The notes below the pieces were generated by a model, which was not told the DNA's origin, did no database searches, and saw only the letters and a list, made by a program, of their open reading frames with translations. A program made the translations under genes and the position numbers. From positions 101,875,501 through 101,939,500 of the forward strand of contig NC_092334.1 of NCBI RefSeq assembly GCF_046630445.1: DNA of 64,000 nt, written 5' to 3'. This DNA is from Rutidosis leptorrhynchoides. Taxonomy: Eukaryota; Streptophyta; Magnoliopsida; Asterales; Asteraceae. This document shows, in pieces, positions 1-12,076 of this stretch. The stretch's first letter is position 1, and each line of letters opens with the position of its first letter.

Positions 1-435
1 ATATTGATATTACAAAGTTTACAATATTTATAAAGGGTTCAAATATTAATTTTTAAAAAAAAAACATGGTAAAAATAAAATTAAAAATCTTTTTGTCTTT
101 TTATCCCACTTTAATCAATCAAATATTATCAAAAATATGCGCCCCTCTTTTCAGTAAAGTAATTTCGGTTCCAAGACCTAATTTAACTCATGACGAATTT
201 TTGAAATATTTTGGGTTGATTGATTAAAGATATTTATACCTTAAGAATAAACGTTAAATTTCGCAGTGATGTAATAAATTTTTGAATGATATCAATAATT
301 TCGGTCGCCAAACCTAATTTTATTTAATACCAATTTAATACTTTTTAGCGAACAAATTAGCGTTTATTATCAAAACGTTAAAAAAAAATTAAAAAAAAAT
401 AAAAACTGTACAGACATACCTGTGAAATAGATTTC
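1..435. other. Non-coding 3' part of the Athila element
   Basis: AT-rich sequence downstream (minus strand) of the 138-residue ORF, with A-runs and no ORF. It should lead to the 3' LTR, which is outside the window. Confidence 0.5.
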
Positions 436-852
436 TTAGTTATATGATCTATCCCATTCATAAGATAGTCGGTTTAATTGGTTTTCCATGGCTACATAGG
501 CGTAACCTCGAGCATTCAGTGTCTTTTCTTCTAAACATATGAACGGTCCGTCTCTGCATAAAGTAACAAATTCGGTATTTGAATAGGTTTGATTATTTGA
601 ACATTTACCTCCATGTGACCATTTTCCGCATTTGTGACATCGTTCTAGGTGTCTTGCTCTTCTTTTCGCTGCGGATTTTGATTTTCCTTTACCAAATTGT
701 AACTTATTATCTTCGCATCTGGATTCTTTTCTAACTCCGTCCATTCTTTCTCTGATTACTGATACTATTTCACTCGGTAGTATGTCATTATTTCTTTTAG
801 TGATCAAAGCGTGTAGCATTAGACCATGGTTTAGTTCACAGGCAGTCTTCAT
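436..852 (-). CDS. Small zinc-knuckle-like ORF downstream of Athila pol (138 aa)
   Basis: This ORF lies 172 bases downstream of the gag-pol stop, in the same orientation, where Athila elements have extra or env-like coding space. The protein is basic in the middle (KSKSAAKRRARHLERC) and has a compact Cys/His cluster, CHKCGKWSHGGKC, at about residues 73-85. Its spacing is CX2CX4HX3C, one residue short of a classic CCHC knuckle. There is no signal peptide and no transmembrane segment, so it does not look like an envelope protein. A nucleic-acid-binding accessory role is possible but is inference. The start is the first ATG, at 852. It could also be a remnant of a longer ORF. I do not recognise a named family. 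Confidence 0.5.
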   Translation of the reverse strand: MKTACELNHGLMLHALITKRNNDILPSEIVSVIRERMDGVRKESRCEDNKLQFGKGKSKSAAKRRARHLERCHKCGKWSHGGKCSNNQTYSNTEFVTLCRDGPFICLEEKTLNARGYAYVAMENQLNRLSYEWDRSYN

Positions 853-1024
853 TTTGTAAAAACCTAAAAAAAATAAAAATTCAGAATGGGGGGAGAAGAC
901 TAGTTCTTTAGGGTCTGCTAGGGAAAGACCATTCGGGTTCCATTTTCGAGAACTACACGAAAACAGACAATCTAACTCTAACAGAAATACATATTATCCT
1001 TTAAAGACTTGGTTCTCCCCACAC
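853..1024. other. Gap between Athila gag-pol and the short downstream ORF
   Basis: These 172 bases hold no ORF. On the minus strand they begin just after the gag-pol stop with a short G-rich stretch (GTGTGGGGAG). It could be a purine-rich plus-strand primer or a spacer, and I see no splice signal that decides this. Confidence 0.4.
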
Positions 1025-4000
1025 TTAGTTAGCTGTGGTATCGAAATTATGATTAACTTCATTGTCGACTTCCATCGGACCATGTATGTAATGTTTAACT
1101 CTGTGACCATTAACTTTAAATTCAATCTCATTTGAATTTATCAATTCTATCGTTCCGTATGGGAAAACTCTTTTGACTATGAATGGTCCAGACCATCTTG
1201 ATTTCAATTTTCCAGGAAATAGCTTGAATCGTGAATTGAAAAGAAGAACTCTGTCTCCTTCTTTAAATTCTTTTGAACTTCTGATTCTTTTATCATGCCA
1301 TTTCTTCGTTCTTTCTTTATAGATTAACGAATTTTCGTATGCTTCATGTCTTAATTCTTCTAATTCGTTTAGTTGACTTAATCGTAGACGTCCAGCTTCA
1401 TGTAAATCAAGATTACATGTTTTCAAAGCCCAAAATGCTTTGTGTTCAATTTCTACTGGAAGATGACATGCTTTTCCATAAACAAGTCTAAAAGGTGTGG
1501 TTCCAATTGGAGTTTTGTAGGCTGTTCTAAAAGCCCAGAGTGCATCCTCCAATTTAATGGACCATTCCTTCGGATTTGATCCTACGGTTTTCTCTAGAAT
1601 ACGTTTTAAAGCTCGGTTGGTATTTTCAACTTGTCCACTTGTTTGTGGATGATATGCGGTGGAGATTTTATGAGTTACTCCATATCTTTTAAGAACTTTC
1701 TCAAGTTGATTATTACAGAAATGAGTACCCCGATCACTTATTAAAGCTTTCGGTGTTCCAAACCTTGCAAAAAGACGTTTTAAAAAGTTGACTATAACTC
1801 GTGCATCGTTAGTTGGGAGAGCTTGTGCTTCCGCCCATTTAGATACATAATCAATGGCTACGAGTATATATAGATTATTATGAGATTTTGGAAATGGACC
1901 CATAAAGTCAATACCCCAAATGTCAAATACTTCACATACTTGGATGACATTTTGTGGCATTTCATCACGTTGACTTATTTTTCCGGCCCTTTGACAAGCA
2001 TCACAGGATTTGCAAAGAAGGTGTGCGTCTTTGTAAATTGTAGGCCAATAGAATCCAGCTTCATAAACTTTTCTTGCTGTTAGTTGAGGCCCATAATGCC
2101 CTCCTGTTGGTCCTGTGTGACAATGGTTTAAAATTTTACTAGCTTCATCTCCAAATACACATCGGCGTATTATTCCATCAGGACAACTTTTAAACAGATG
2201 TGGATCTTCCCAGAAATAGTGTTTTATATCACTGAAGAATTTCTTTCGTCTTTGGTACGATAATCCTTTTTCAAGGAATCCACAAACTAAGTAGTTTGCA
2301 TAGTCTGCAAACCATGGGATTTCTTTATAATCTATCTTCAATAGATATTCATCAGGAAAGTTGTCTTGTATGGCCGATTCATTTAGAACTTCTAACTCAG
2401 GATTTTCAAGACGAGAAAGATGATCAGCGGCGAGATTTTCTGCTCCTCTTTTATCTCGGATTTCAATATCAAACTCTTGTAAGAGTAAGATCCAACGGAT
2501 TAATCTTGGTTTAGCATCTTGTTTTGAAAATAGGTATCTAAGAGCAGAATGGTCGGTATAGACCACCGTTTTTGCTAGAACGAGATATGCTCGGAATTTG
2601 TCAAAAGCAAAGACAATAGCAAGGAGTTCTTTTTCAGTAGTTGTATAGTTTGTTTGTGCTTCTTTTAATGTCTTACTAGCATAATATATAGGTTGAAATC
2701 GTTTTTCAATCCTTTGTCCTAAAACGGCTCCCATTGCAAAATTACTTGCATCGCACATTAGTTCAAATGGTAGATTCCAATTTGGTGTTATCATGATCGG
2801 CGCATTAGTGAGTTTTTCTTTAAGAATATTAAAAGATTTGATACATTCATCTGAAAAGATGAATGGCGCATCCTTTTCTAGGAGTTTATTCATAGGAGTG
2901 GCAATTTTAGAAAAATCTTTTATGAAACGTCGGTAAAAACCGGCATGCCCTAGAAAACTCCTAACTCCTCTAACATTGGTGGGATGTGGAAGTTTAGCAA
3001 TTACATCTACTTTAGCTCTATCCACTTCAGTTCCTTCTTTTGAAATTTTATGTCCAAGAACGATGCCTTCTTTAACCATGAAATGGCATTTCTCCCAATT
3101 AAGTACTAGATTTGATTTTTCGCATCTAATTAGCATTCGTTCCAGATTAACTAGACATGATTTAAATGTATCACCGAAGACCGAAAAGTCATCCATGAAT
3201 ACTTCCATGCATTCTTCTATCATGTCGTGAAAAATCGCCATCATACACCTTTGAAAGGTTGCAGGGGCGTTGCAAAGTCCAAATGGCATGCGTTTGTAAG
3301 CAAAAGTACCATAAGGGCACGTGAATGTGGTTTTCTCTTGGTCCTCGGGTGCTATTGGAATTTGAAAATATCCGGAAAATCCATCTAGAAAACAATAGTA
3401 ACTATTTCCGGCTAATCTTTCCAACATTTGATCTATGAAAGGTAAGGGAAAGTGATCTTTTCTGGTGGCGTCATTTAATTTTCTATAATCAATACATACA
3501 CGCCATCCTGTTACAGTCCTAGTAGGAATAAGCTCATTTTTCTCATTTGTAATGATAGTCATGCCACCCTTCTTAGGTACGCATTGAACTGGGCTTACCC
3601 ATGGACTATCAGAGATTGGATAAATTAAACCTGCATCTAGCAGTTTAATAATCTCTTTCTTAACTACATCTTGCATATTAGGATTTAGTCTTCGTTGGCG
3701 TTGCACATACGTTTTATGACCTTCTTCCACAAGGATTTTATGTGTGCAATACGAAGGACTTATTCCTTTAATATCATGAATCTTCCATGCAATGGCTGGT
3801 TTATGAGCTTTTAACACAGAAATGAGTTGTGATCTTTCATTTTCAGTAAGAGAAGACGATATTATTACAGGTAATTCAGATTCACCATGTAAATAAACGT
3901 ATTCCAAATGGTTTGGAAGTGGCTTTAACTCTAATTTCGGAGGTTCTTCTATCGATGATTTATATCGATATCTGTCTTCTTCTTTTAGCATTTGAATTTC

Positions 4001-6628
4001 CTCTGTTGTTGGTTCATATCCATTAGCTATAAGTGTAGCTAACATTTCAGCTTCATCAATTGGTTCATTACCTTCTCCTAAAGAACATTCTCCTGTTCCT
4101 TGTAATTCTGGAAATTCTTCTAATAATTCTGCATGTGCATCTATAGTTTGAATATAATAACATGTATCATCTGCAGATTGTGATTGTTGCATTGCTCTAT
4201 CAACTGAAAAGGTAACACTCTCATCCTCTATACTTAGGGTCAGTTTCTTACCGAACACGTCTATCATTGCTTTAGCCGTGTTTAAGAATGGTCTTCCTAA
4301 TATGAGAGGAACTTGAGAATCTTCTTCCATGTCTAAAACAACAAAATCTACTGGAAATACTAAAGTACCAACTTTAACTAGCATGTTCTCCATTATCCCT
4401 CTAGGATATTTTATTGATCTATCGGCTAGTTGTATGCTTATTCTGGTTGGTTTCAATTCTCCAAGGTCTAGTTTAGCGTATAGTGAATACGGCATTAGAT
4501 TTATACTAGCACCTAAGTCTGCCAATGCTTCTATTGAACTAAGACTACCCAGAAAACATGGAATTGTGAAACTTCCTGGATCAGATAGTTTTTCTGGTAT
4601 CTTATTCAACAGCACTGCTGAACAATTAGCATTCATAGTAACAGCCGAGAGTTCTTCCATTTTCTTTCTATTTGAGATTAGATCTTTCAAGAATTTAGCA
4701 TATCTTGGCATTCCTGAAATCACATCAATGAAAGGAAGATTTACATTTATATGTTTAAACATATCCAAAAATTTGGATTGCTCGGCTTCAAGTTTCTCTT
4801 TCTTCATTTTACTCGGGTAAGGAAGTGGTGGTTGGTATGGTTTAACATAAGGTTTATCCTTAACTGTGTTATTTTCATTAACCTTTTCAACTACCGGTTC
4901 TTTTTCCTTATCTTGATCAGGTTGTGGTTCTTGTGGAGTAGGAATAGTTTCACCAGAAGTTACAGGTATTTCAGGTGGTTTAAGTGTTGTACCACTTCTT
5001 GTGGTAATAGCTTTAGCTGTTTCATTCCGGGGGTTAGCATTTGTATCACTAGGTAGACTTCCCGGTTTTCTTTCACCTATTAACCTTGCTAGGTTACTCA
5101 CTTCTTGTTCCAGATTTTGAATAGAAGCTTGTTGATTTCTAAATGCTTGAGCATTTTGTTCATTGGTTTGTTTCTGAGATGTGAAAAGCTGTGTTTGAGT
5201 TTCAACTAGCTTTGCCATCATATCTTCTAAATTCGGCTTTTTATCATCGGTTTGTTGTGGTGGTTTGTTTTGAAAATTCGGTCTTTGCTGATTGTAAGTA
5301 TTATTGGATACTTGTTGATTGCTAGGACCTTGTTGGTTGTTGTATGGAATATTTCGGTTATAATTCTGGTTTTGATTGTAAATTGGTCTTGGCGGTTGAT
5401 AATTATTCTGATAATTATTTCCAGGCCTTTGGTTTATGTATGAAATATTCTCTCTTTGTTCCATTGTTAATTCAATACTGAGACAATCTTTTGTCAAATG
5501 TGGTCCTCCACACTGCTCACAACTAATTCGTATTGAGTGAATATCTTTAGTCATCTTTTCCATTCGTCTTTCCACAGCATCTATCTTTGCGGAAATGGAA
5601 TCTAAGTCATGGCTAGAATCGGCTCTAGCTGCTTTAGATGATCTAACGATATCTTTTTCTTGGTGCCACTCATGTGAGTGGGAAGCAGTGTTATCAATAA
5701 TTTTGTAAGCATCAGTTTCGGTTTTCTTCATAATAGAACCACCAGCTGCTATATCTATGTCTTTCCTTGTAGTGATGTCGCATCCTTGGTAGAATATTTG
5801 TACTATTTGACAGGTGTCTAAACCATGTTGCGGACATCCTCTTAACAACTTTCCATATCTAGTCCATGCCTCATATAAAGTTTCATTTGGCTTCTGTGTG
5901 AACGTAACAATTTCTGCTTGAAGTCTTACGGCTTTAGATGCAGGAAAGAATTGTTTAAGAAATTTGTCAACTAAAACATCCCATGTATCGATCGCCCCTT
6001 CAGGTAACGATTCCAACCAATCTTTGGCTTCTCCCTTTAAAGTCCAGGGAAATAACATGAGATATATCTGTTCATCCTCCACTTCTCGTATTTTAAATAG
6101 TGTGCAGATCCTATTAAAGGTACGTAGATGTTCATTTGGATCTTCCTTCGGCGCACCACTAAATTGGCATTGATTAGTCACCATGTGTAGAATTTGTCCT
6201 TTGATTTCATAATCTGGCGCATTAATGTCTGGATGAGTAATTGCGTGACCTTGGCCAGTGCGTTTAGCTCTCATTCGGTCTTCCATACTTAAAGGTTCCA
6301 GATTCTCCATAATTGAATTTGTTGAATCGGTATCACTAGATGATTCTGATTTAATGGTTCGTTCCTCAACAATCTCTGTTTGAATGATTGGTGGCTCCGG
6401 AGGAAAGTTTAATGGTTCAGGATCTACGAACCGTTCCTGAATATTCTCCGGATTCTCAATTGTGAGGTCGGGTTCAAAAAATGGATTATCGGAAATTTGA
6501 ACTGAAGTACTTGGTCTACTGGATGACGATTCTAAAGAAAAATCAACGGCGGTTATATTTGCTAAATGTCTTGATCTAGTTACAGGTGGTGAACGTACAA
6601 AAGGTGGTGAACGTCTTGCTCGGTGCAT
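1025..6628 (-). CDS. Athila Ty3/gypsy gag-pol polyprotein, uninterrupted (1867 aa)
   Basis: One open frame encodes the capsid, protease, reverse transcriptase, RNase H and integrase that copy and insert the element. The gag domain spans about residues 133-320 and is followed by a zinc knuckle [13 protein letters not shown] at about 370-382. A Q/N-rich linker follows. The protease motif ADLGAS is near residue 704, a D-L-G variant of D-S/T-G. The reverse transcriptase active site FMDDF is near 1143, the RNase H motif MCDAS near 1293, and the integrase HHCC zinc domain near 1503-1545. The catalytic D, D, E appear in GIDFMG (about 1572), SDRG (about 1632) and GQVEN (about 1668). No chromodomain follows, as expected for Athila. 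There is no stop or frameshift, so the ORF looks competent in sequence. Start: first ATG of the frame, 21 bases after an in-frame region without other candidates. Confidence 0.93.
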   Translation of the reverse strand: MHRARRSPPFVRSPPVTRSRHLANITAVDFSLESSSSRPSTSVQISDNPFFEPDLTIENPENIQERFVDPEPLNFPPEPPIIQTEIVEERTIKSESSSDTDSTNSIMENLEPLSMEDRMRAKRTGQGHAITHPDINAPDYEIKGQILHMVTNQCQFSGAPKEDPNEHLRTFNRICTLFKIREVEDEQIYLMLFPWTLKGEAKDWLESLPEGAIDTWDVLVDKFLKQFFPASKAVRLQAEIVTFTQKPNETLYEAWTRYGKLLRGCPQHGLDTCQIVQIFYQGCDITTRKDIDIAAGGSIMKKTETDAYKIIDNTASHSHEWHQEKDIVRSSKAARADSSHDLDSISAKIDAVERRMEKMTKDIHSIRISCEQCGGPHLTKDCLSIELTMEQRENISYINQRPGNNYQNNYQPPRPIYNQNQNYNRNIPYNNQQGPSNQQVSNNTYNQQRPNFQNKPPQQTDDKKPNLEDMMAKLVETQTQLFTSQKQTNEQNAQAFRNQQASIQNLEQEVSNLARLIGERKPGSLPSDTNANPRNETAKAITTRSGTTLKPPEIPVTSGETIPTPQEPQPDQDKEKEPVVEKVNENNTVKDKPYVKPYQPPLPYPSKMKKEKLEAEQSKFLDMFKHINVNLPFIDVISGMPRYAKFLKDLISNRKKMEELSAVTMNANCSAVLLNKIPEKLSDPGSFTIPCFLGSLSSIEALADLGASINLMPYSLYAKLDLGELKPTRISIQLADRSIKYPRGIMENMLVKVGTLVFPVDFVVLDMEEDSQVPLILGRPFLNTAKAMIDVFGKKLTLSIEDESVTFSVDRAMQQSQSADDTCYYIQTIDAHAELLEEFPELQGTGECSLGEGNEPIDEAEMLATLIANGYEPTTEEIQMLKEEDRYRYKSSIEEPPKLELKPLPNHLEYVYLHGESELPVIISSSLTENERSQLISVLKAHKPAIAWKIHDIKGISPSYCTHKILVEEGHKTYVQRQRRLNPNMQDVVKKEIIKLLDAGLIYPISDSPWVSPVQCVPKKGGMTIITNEKNELIPTRTVTGWRVCIDYRKLNDATRKDHFPLPFIDQMLERLAGNSYYCFLDGFSGYFQIPIAPEDQEKTTFTCPYGTFAYKRMPFGLCNAPATFQRCMMAIFHDMIEECMEVFMDDFSVFGDTFKSCLVNLERMLIRCEKSNLVLNWEKCHFMVKEGIVLGHKISKEGTEVDRAKVDVIAKLPHPTNVRGVRSFLGHAGFYRRFIKDFSKIATPMNKLLEKDAPFIFSDECIKSFNILKEKLTNAPIMITPNWNLPFELMCDASNFAMGAVLGQRIEKRFQPIYYASKTLKEAQTNYTTTEKELLAIVFAFDKFRAYLVLAKTVVYTDHSALRYLFSKQDAKPRLIRWILLLQEFDIEIRDKRGAENLAADHLSRLENPELEVLNESAIQDNFPDEYLLKIDYKEIPWFADYANYLVCGFLEKGLSYQRRKKFFSDIKHYFWEDPHLFKSCPDGIIRRCVFGDEASKILNHCHTGPTGGHYGPQLTARKVYEAGFYWPTIYKDAHLLCKSCDACQRAGKISQRDEMPQNVIQVCEVFDIWGIDFMGPFPKSHNNLYILVAIDYVSKWAEAQALPTNDARVIVNFLKRLFARFGTPKALISDRGTHFCNNQLEKVLKRYGVTHKISTAYHPQTSGQVENTNRALKRILEKTVGSNPKEWSIKLEDALWAFRTAYKTPIGTTPFRLVYGKACHLPVEIEHKAFWALKTCNLDLHEAGRLRLSQLNELEELRHEAYENSLIYKERTKKWHDKRIRSSKEFKEGDRVLLFNSRFKLFPGKLKSRWSGPFIVKRVFPYGTIELINSNEIEFKVNGHRVKHYIHGPMEVDNEVNHNFDTTAN

Positions 6629-8009
6629 TCACTGAATATCCTATTAGTTTTTAAAAGGAAAGAAAAATTATAATAAGTTATCCAATCAATAGACTTTTCT
6701 GATTTTGCCCACGTTTCGAATAGCCAAAAGATGCAGCAGAGGGGCAGGATTCGTTTGGTCTCAATATAATTGAGGACTGTTTGGCTCCAATAACCCGGTC
6801 CACGTACAAATCCAACTATTACTACGAACCAGAAAATTTTGATGTCTATCAATTTAACCACTTAAAATAAATTTTCGTAATTTTAAGAAAGTTTAGATAA
6901 GAAGTAGAATAAAAATCTATGTCCTAAAACTAGAATAGCGAGAAATAAGAAAGAAAAAGAGTTCGTCGAAAAAGGTCGAAAAAGAAAAATGGTTGAAAAA
7001 TAAAAGGTGACGGAAAAAATAAAAGAAACTTATAAAAACTTAAAAATACTTAACTAACCTAATCTTATTACTACAACTAACTTAAAATTATAATTGCAAA
7101 TTGAAATTACTAATTGGAATGATAATTGATACATAGTAAAAGGTCTAAAAATATTAAAGCTTACAGGAAAAACTAAATCCCAAATGGAAATAACTTAAAA
7201 AGAAACTAAAACTTTAAAAGGCGTCGCAAAATTCTAAAGCACCTAAATCTTAGTCTAAAGAAAAAGCACTTAAGGAATTCTACGGCAAAGCCTAAAAATC
7301 TAGGAGTAAAAATAACTATAGCAAAAACTAAGTTTAAAATTAAATATGAGCGAAAAAATACAAATATTACGCTACAATGATTAAAAATGGACAAAATATA
7401 AAAATATATAAAAAGTACAATTTTTATAAAAATATTATTTTTATATTATTTATTTAATAAAACTATTAATTTTACAAATTAATTAAAACTAATTAATACT
7501 AAATACATAAATTAAATAAAAAGTAAATCTTAAAATAAAACTAATAATAATAATAATAATTATTAGGGTTAAATAATAATAATAATTAATTAAAACCCGT
7601 AATTAATGCTGAATTAGGGCTTCTGTCCGTGTGTCAGAGAAGCTCCGCGAGTCGCGGCAATTATTGCATCAAACCCCGCGAGTCGCGGGGATCCAAATTT
7701 CAACTCTGGCACAGTTTTAAATCGACGCGTTTTTTCTTTATTTTTTTTTTTATTTTCTGTTTTCTGTTTTTAAATAAATAAAAAATATTAAAATAAAACT
7801 TATATTTTTATAAACTAAAATAAAAATAAAGAAACTTATAAAACTTAAATATTTAACAAAATCTTAAAAAATACTTATATTTTTGTTTTTCTTTTTATAT
7901 TTTCGAATTTTTAAAACGTATTTTTACAAAAGCGACTTTTAATAAAAGTAAAATAAAAATCTTTTTTTTTTTTTTATATTAGCGTTGCGCTTCCGGCGTT
8001 TAAGAGTTG
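6629..8009 (-). other. Athila 5' untranslated leader
   Basis: About 1.4 kb lie between the primer-binding site and gag-pol with no convincing ORF. The stretch is AT-rich and low in complexity, with A-runs and a short AAT repeat near 7545-7560. An isolated GC-rich patch at 7645-7690 holds two near-palindromes, described separately. Long leaders are usual in Athila. Confidence 0.6.
7645..7690. repeat. Pair of GC-rich palindromes in the Athila leader
   Basis: CCGCGAGTCGCGG at 7645-7657 and CCCCGCGAGTCGCGGGG at 7674-7690 are near-perfect palindromes with centres 31 bases apart. The same core occurs twice in the LTR (9524-9536 and 9553-9569) with the same 31-base spacing. They stand out in an AT-rich background and could fold as hairpins or bind a dimeric factor; the function is unknown. 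Confidence 0.75.
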
Positions 8010-8026
8010 TCCCCGGCAGCGGCGCC
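8010..8026 (-). promoter_or_regulatory. Athila primer-binding site (tRNA-Asp type)
   Basis: On the minus strand, TGGCGCCGCTGCCGGGGA lies a few bases inside the 5' LTR end. It resembles the complement of a plant tRNA-Asp 3' end (TGGCGCCGTTGCCGGGGA as usually seen in Athila), with one apparent mismatch. It fixes the orientation of the element and the inner LTR edge. Confidence 0.8.
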
Positions 8027-8035
8027 AAAAATATT

Positions 8036-9395
8036 TGATGTTATGCGAGGTGTATATAAAATAGCTTATATTTTACTAGGAAAAACTATTAAATACGATA
8101 CAATTTTACACAAGATATTTATTTATTTATAGAATGGATATACTTAAACCTTGCTACAACACTTATAGGCAGTGTACCTAATCGTACAGTAGTGTAGTTT
8201 TTAGTAAGTCCGGTTCGTTCCACAGGGAAATCTTTAAACAAAGCTCAACGCTATATTAGTTTACTTTTATAAAAATACAAACATATATATAAGTAATATT
8301 ATTATTATAAAGGGGGTTTTTACCGTTTAATGACCGGTTTGTCGATTTTAAAACTTTAGTCGCAGTTAAAACCTAATGTAAAATATTAAATAAATAAAAG
8401 ACTTAATTTAAAGCGTAAAGTAAATAACGATAATGAAATTGCGAATAATAAAAGTGCGATAAAATAAACTTACGATAATTAAAAAGTACGATAATTAAAA
8501 GTGCGATTAAATAACAATAAATAAAAGTGCGATAATTAGAAGTGCAATTAAATATAAAATAAAGGAAATTAAATATGAAATAAAAGAATTATGCTTAATT
8601 AAACTTCCGTAATCATGATGTTTGACGTGTTGATTTTAGTTTTATGCCCATGGGTTAATTGTCCTTTGTCCTGGATTATTTAATCTGTCCGTCTGGTTTT
8701 TGTCCATAACAGTCCATCAGTCATAAATATAAAGTGCGAGTGTACTCGTCAAATTATTATTATACCCGAAGTTAAATATTCCAACTAATTGGGGATTCGA
8801 ATTGTAACAAGGTTTTAATACTTTGTTTAATGAATACACCAGGTTATCAACTGCGTGTAAACCAAGGTTTTACTACTTTGTTAACAATTACACCAATTAC
8901 CCTTGAATGTAATTTCACCCCTGTTTTAATTATTCTAGTGGCTATTAATCCATTCCCGTGTCCGGTTAAATGAACGATTATTCGTACATATAAATACCCC
9001 GCTCATCGTGTCCGATTGAGTGTATATGGTAATTTATAGGGACGCCCAATTGTAAATCTTTATATTAACATTAACAAACTTTCATTTAGTTAAACAAATA
9101 TAAAGCCCATTAATAGCCCATAGTCTAATTTCCACAAGTGTCGTTCTTTTGTCCAAACCCCAATTATGGTACAAAGCCCAATTACCCAATTTTAGTAATT
9201 AGCCCAACATCATGATTACTTCGTTTTAAATAAGCATAATAATAACTTAGCTACGAGACATCAATATAAAAAGGTTGAACATAACTTACAATGATTTAAA
9301 AATAGCGTAGCGTTACACGGACAGAATTTCGACTTACACCCTTACAATATTTGCTAACATACCCTTATTATTAGAATTATAATTAAAATTAAAAT

Positions 9396-9440
<45 letters not shown>

Positions 9441-10036
9441 TTTACGTATGATAAGAGAAGAAAAAGATGATGATTTTGATCAGAATTCGGTTGGCTTTAT
9501 AGGCAGTTTTTAATTTTGGGGCTCCGCGACTCGCGGTGATATCCTCTTCAAACTCCGCGAGTCGCGGAGAATGAATTTACAGCTCAGTCCTTGGAGTCTT
9601 TCTCTGCCGACGGTTTTTATTTATATATATAATATATATATAATTAATATAATTAATTATATATTATATTATATTTATATACATAGTTAACTTGTAATTT
9701 TTAGTCCGTTGCGTCGAGCGTTAAGAGTTGACTCTGGTCCCGGTTCCGGATTTTCGAACGTCCTTGCGTACAATTTAATATCTTGTACTTTGCGTTTTGA
9801 ATCTTGTACTCTTGTAATTTCGAGACGTTTCTTATCAATAATTGGAACCTTTTTGATTGTCTTTTGTACTTTTGAGCTTTTTGGTCGTTTGCGTCTTCAA
9901 TTCGTCGAATCTGTCTTTTGTCTTCACCTTTTATTATTTAAACGAATATCACTTGTAAATAGAACAATTGCAAATAAAAGCTTGTCTTTCTTGAGGAATA
10001 ATGCTATGAAATATATGTTCGTTTTTAGCATTATCA
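8036..10036 (-). repeat. Athila 5' LTR (about 2.0 kb)
   Basis: The LTR is bounded by TG at 8036 and CA at 10035-10036. On the minus strand it begins TGATAATGCTAAAAACG and ends in CATCA before the primer site. It contains TA dinucleotide runs (9403-9439, and near 9624-9680) and the second pair of GC palindromes (9524-9569). The partner LTR is outside the window, so its age cannot be estimated. ORFs seen inside it on either strand are not conserved coding sequence. Confidence 0.8.
9524..9569. repeat. Pair of GC-rich palindromes in the Athila LTR
   Basis: CCGCGACTCGCGG (9524-9536) and CTCCGCGAGTCGCGGAG (9553-9569) repeat the core and the 31-base centre spacing of the pair in the leader at 7645-7690. 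Confidence 0.75.
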
Positions 10037-11444
10037 AATCCCTTCCTAAATAATCTGTACAATTTGTTACATATTAATATTCTAATATTTTTTGATTGTT
10101 GTAGCTACGGGAAATATTGTAACAATTCCATACAAACCATATCCTAGCTAACTTATATTGTATTATACATGTATTCTAATATATTATGTAATCTTGGGAT
10201 ACCATATACACGTATGAAAATGTTTTGACATATCATATCGACCCATGTATATATATTATTTGGAACAACCATAGACACTTTATATGCAGTAATGTTGGAG
10301 TTAGCTATACAGGGTTGAGGTTGATTCCAAAAATATATATACTTTGAGTTGTGATCTAGCATGAGACGTGTATACACTGGGTCGTGGATTGATCCAAGAT
10401 AATATATATCGATTTATTTCTGTACATCTAACTATGGACAACTAGTTGTAGGTTACTAACGAGGAGAGCTGACTTAATAAACTTATAACATTAAAACGTA
10501 TTAAAAATATTGCAAATATATTTTGAACATACTTTGATATATATGTACATATTTGTTATAGGTTCGTGAATCGACCAGTGGCCAAGTCTTACTTCTCGAC
10601 GAAGTAAAAATCTGTGAAAGTGAGTTATAGTCCCACTTTTAAAAACTAATACTTTGGGATGAGAATACATGCAAATTTTATAAATGTTTTACGAAATAGA
10701 CACAAGTAAATGAAACTACATTATATGGGTGAATGATCGAAGCCGAATATGCCCCTTTTTAGCTTGGTAGCCTAAGAATTTGGGAACAGACCCCCAAATT
10801 GACGTGAATCCTAAAGATAGATCTATCGGGCCCAACAAGCCCCATTCTGGAATTTGGAATGCTTTAGTACTTCAATTTTATCATGTCCGATGGGTGTCCC
10901 AGAATGATGGGGATATTCTATATGCATCTTGTTAATATCGGTTACCAGGTGTTCACCATATGAATGAATTTTATCTCTATGTATGGGATGTATATTGAAA
11001 TATGAAATCTTGTGGTCTATTATTATGATTTGATAATATATAGGTTAAACCTATAACTCACCAATACTTTTGTTGACGTTTTAAGTATGTTTATTCTCAG
11101 GTGATTATTAAGAGCTTCTGCTGTTGCATACTAAAATAAGGACAAGATTTGGAGTCCATGCTTGTATGATATTGTGTAAAAACTGCATTCAAGAAACTTA
11201 TTTTTGATGTAATATATTCTTAATGTAAACCATTATGTAATGGTCATGTGTAAACGGTATATTTTAGATTATCATTATTTGATCATCTATGTAATGCTTT
11301 TTAAACCTTTATCGATAAAATAAAGGTTATAGTTGTTTTAAAAATGAATGCAGTCTTTGAAAAACATCTCATATAGAGGTCAAAACCTCGCGACGATATC
11401 AATTAATATGGAACGTTTATAATCAATATGAACGGGACATTTCA
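10037..11444 (+). repeat. Partial plus-orientation Tekay-like LTR, split by Athila
   Basis: Read on the minus strand, this stretch matches the left LTR of the Tekay element (14922 to about 16250) over most of its length but with many differences. It is therefore an older copy in the opposite orientation. It ends with GGGACATTTCA at 11444, the same terminus as the reverse complement of 14922. Its beginning lies left of the Athila insertion, outside the window. Whether it is a solo LTR or part of a full element cannot be decided. Confidence 0.8.
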
Positions 11445-12076
11445 ACTATCATCCAAACCATCCCTCCACCCATTCTTTTTTTTATTATTATTCTACTCCT
11501 AAATTTATAAAACCCGTATTTAACTGTTTTTCTCTATCTTCTCAAAACAAAAACCCGGAACTATCTACCCTCATCATCATCATGGTGTCGTGATCATCCT
11601 CACCATGTTCATCCGTAACCATCATCTCGAACTTTTCCTGGTACACGTTCATCACTCACACCCGTTTCATGTTTTACTTCGTTATTTCGAGTTACAAAAT
11701 CAACACCCACATCGATCGTCCTTACAATCATCCACTCATCATCATCAATCTTAACATCATCTATGTTGCCATCATCGACTTCATAATATCGCTCATCATT
11801 ATCATCATGCATAATCCTATCATGTCCTTATATTGCCTCATCTAAGCGAAATAGCAGCATGGCAGTAACAAGTTGATCAAGGTGGTATTTAACATGGCCT
11901 AACAGTAGCTCATTTGGTAACCCAATACATTACTCAATGGCAGCCCAATTAGAAACTTATGGCCCAATGTAATAATTAAATGGTTCGGTTCGTAAATTAA
12001 ACGGGAATCAGATACTTTAACTAGTTGAAGTCAAAGCACCAACATTAATTATATTGATTTAATCATTATCACTAAA
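11445..12076. other. First fragment of the old LTR-like host sequence
   Basis: This is non-coding DNA between two insertions. It contains CAT/CATCAT-rich stretches at 11560-11810 whose short ORFs are not credible. The last five bases, CTAAA (12072-12076), are one copy of the target duplication of the following solo LTR. It is continuous in origin with 14559-14921 and 26300-27480. Confidence 0.55.

Larger units (their letters stand above)
1..10036 (-). mobile_element. Athila-type Ty3/gypsy retrotransposon, 3' end beyond the window
   Basis: Minus-strand element. From right to left it has a 5' LTR (8036-10036), a primer-binding site (8010-8026), a long untranslated leader (6629-8009), an intact gag-pol ORF (1025-6628), a short zinc-knuckle-like ORF (436-852) and non-coding DNA to the window edge. 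The 3' LTR lies left of base 1. The five bases after the LTR are AATCC and should be half of the target duplication; the other half is outside the window. Athila is assigned from the gag sequence type, the DLGAS protease variant, the tRNA-Asp-like primer site and the lack of a chromodomain. The element lies within a plus-orientation Tekay-like LTR that resumes at 10037. Confidence 0.88.

Noticed and set aside
11609..11812. Asp-rich 67-codon frame on the minus strand
   Set aside because: Produced by CATCAT-type simple sequence in an old LTR fragment; no start context or homology visible.
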